Assembly: GCA_027482985.1 (NCBI GenBank)
Contig: JAIXVO010000228.1
Coordinates: 1 to 6,331 of the forward strand
Reading direction: 5' to 3'
Length of the DNA stretch: 6,331 nucleotides
Origin: Cyanobacteriota bacterium
GTDB taxonomy: Bacteria > Cyanobacteriota > Cyanobacteriia > Leptolyngbyales > Leptolyngbyaceae
The notes beneath the pieces were generated by a model. That model saw only the letters and a list, made by a program, of their open reading frames with translations. It was not told the DNA's origin and made no database searches. Position numbers and translations under genes: made by a program. Positions 6,251 through 6,331 of the stretch are shown here, one piece after another (position 1 is the first letter of the stretch; the number at the start of each line of letters is the position of its first letter).

Positions 6251-6331
6251 ATGCAATCTTCGCCACCCCCTCCCCAAGAAGCTTCTATGCAAACTCTGAT
6301 TACGCCTCAAGCCACGCCGCCCTTGTCTACC
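6251..6331 (+). CDS. nrtD: NrtD, nitrate transporter ATPase subunit (N-terminal fragment)
   Basis: An open frame of 27 codons runs off the window end. It has no recognisable domain yet, since the ATPase core of this subunit begins after a variable N-terminal segment. The call rests mainly on position: nrtD follows nrtC in cyanobacterial nrt operons and the stretch is open and codirectional. NrtD would be the second, stand-alone ATPase pairing with NrtC. Two starts are possible. ATG 6251 (MQSSPPPPQ) has only C/T-rich sequence in front of it. ATG 6287 (MQTLITPQ) has AAGAAG five bases upstream, and some NrtD proteins, as I recall them, open with Met-Gln-Thr, so 6287 may be the true start. A different gene cannot be excluded from 81 bases. 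Confidence 0.7.
   Translation, partial: MQSSPPPPQEASMQTLITPQATPPLST

Overview
This window is a stretch of a cyanobacterial nitrate/nitrite assimilation operon, all on the + strand, in the order nirA - nrtA - nrtB - nrtC - nrtD (nrtD is cut by the window end). The host is read as a cyanobacterium on three grounds. The nirA-nrtABCD gene order and the NrtC fusion protein are cyanobacterial hallmarks. The octamer GCGATCGC (HIP1) occurs six times. The nrtB-nrtC spacer carries a degenerate heptanucleotide repeat of the kind common between cyanobacterial genes. A filamentous Leptolyngbya-like lineage is a guess from protein flavour only.

Layout: 1-74 is the end of the nirA leader, with a good ribosome binding site but no visible promoter. 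75-1673 is nirA, ferredoxin-nitrite reductase. After a 63-base gap, 1737-3083 is nrtA, the lipid-anchored nitrate/nitrite-binding protein. A 110-base gap holds a perfect 13-bp inverted repeat. 3194-4021 is nrtB, the membrane permease. A 125-base pyrimidine-rich gap holds the heptamer repeat. 4147-6153 is nrtC, an ATPase fused to an NrtA-like solute-binding domain. A 97-base gap follows, and from 6251 (or 6287) the N-terminus of nrtD, the second ATPase, runs off the window.

How it works together: NrtA captures nitrate or nitrite outside the plasma membrane and delivers it to NrtB, which is energised by the NrtC/NrtD ATPase pair. The NrtA-like domain of NrtC acts as a cytoplasmic regulatory domain. 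Nitrate reductase (narB, not in the window) makes nitrite, and NirA reduces it to ammonium with photosynthetically reduced ferredoxin. All key catalytic and ligand residues I could check are present, and no gene is broken.

No unknown system is evident. The points most worth a second look are in the spacers and in NrtC. They are the nrtA-nrtB hairpin, the repeat-filled spacer in front of nrtC, the contrast between clear Shine-Dalgarno sites for nirA/nrtA and none for nrtB/nrtC, and a Gln-to-Asn change in the presumed ligand pocket of the NrtC regulatory domain.
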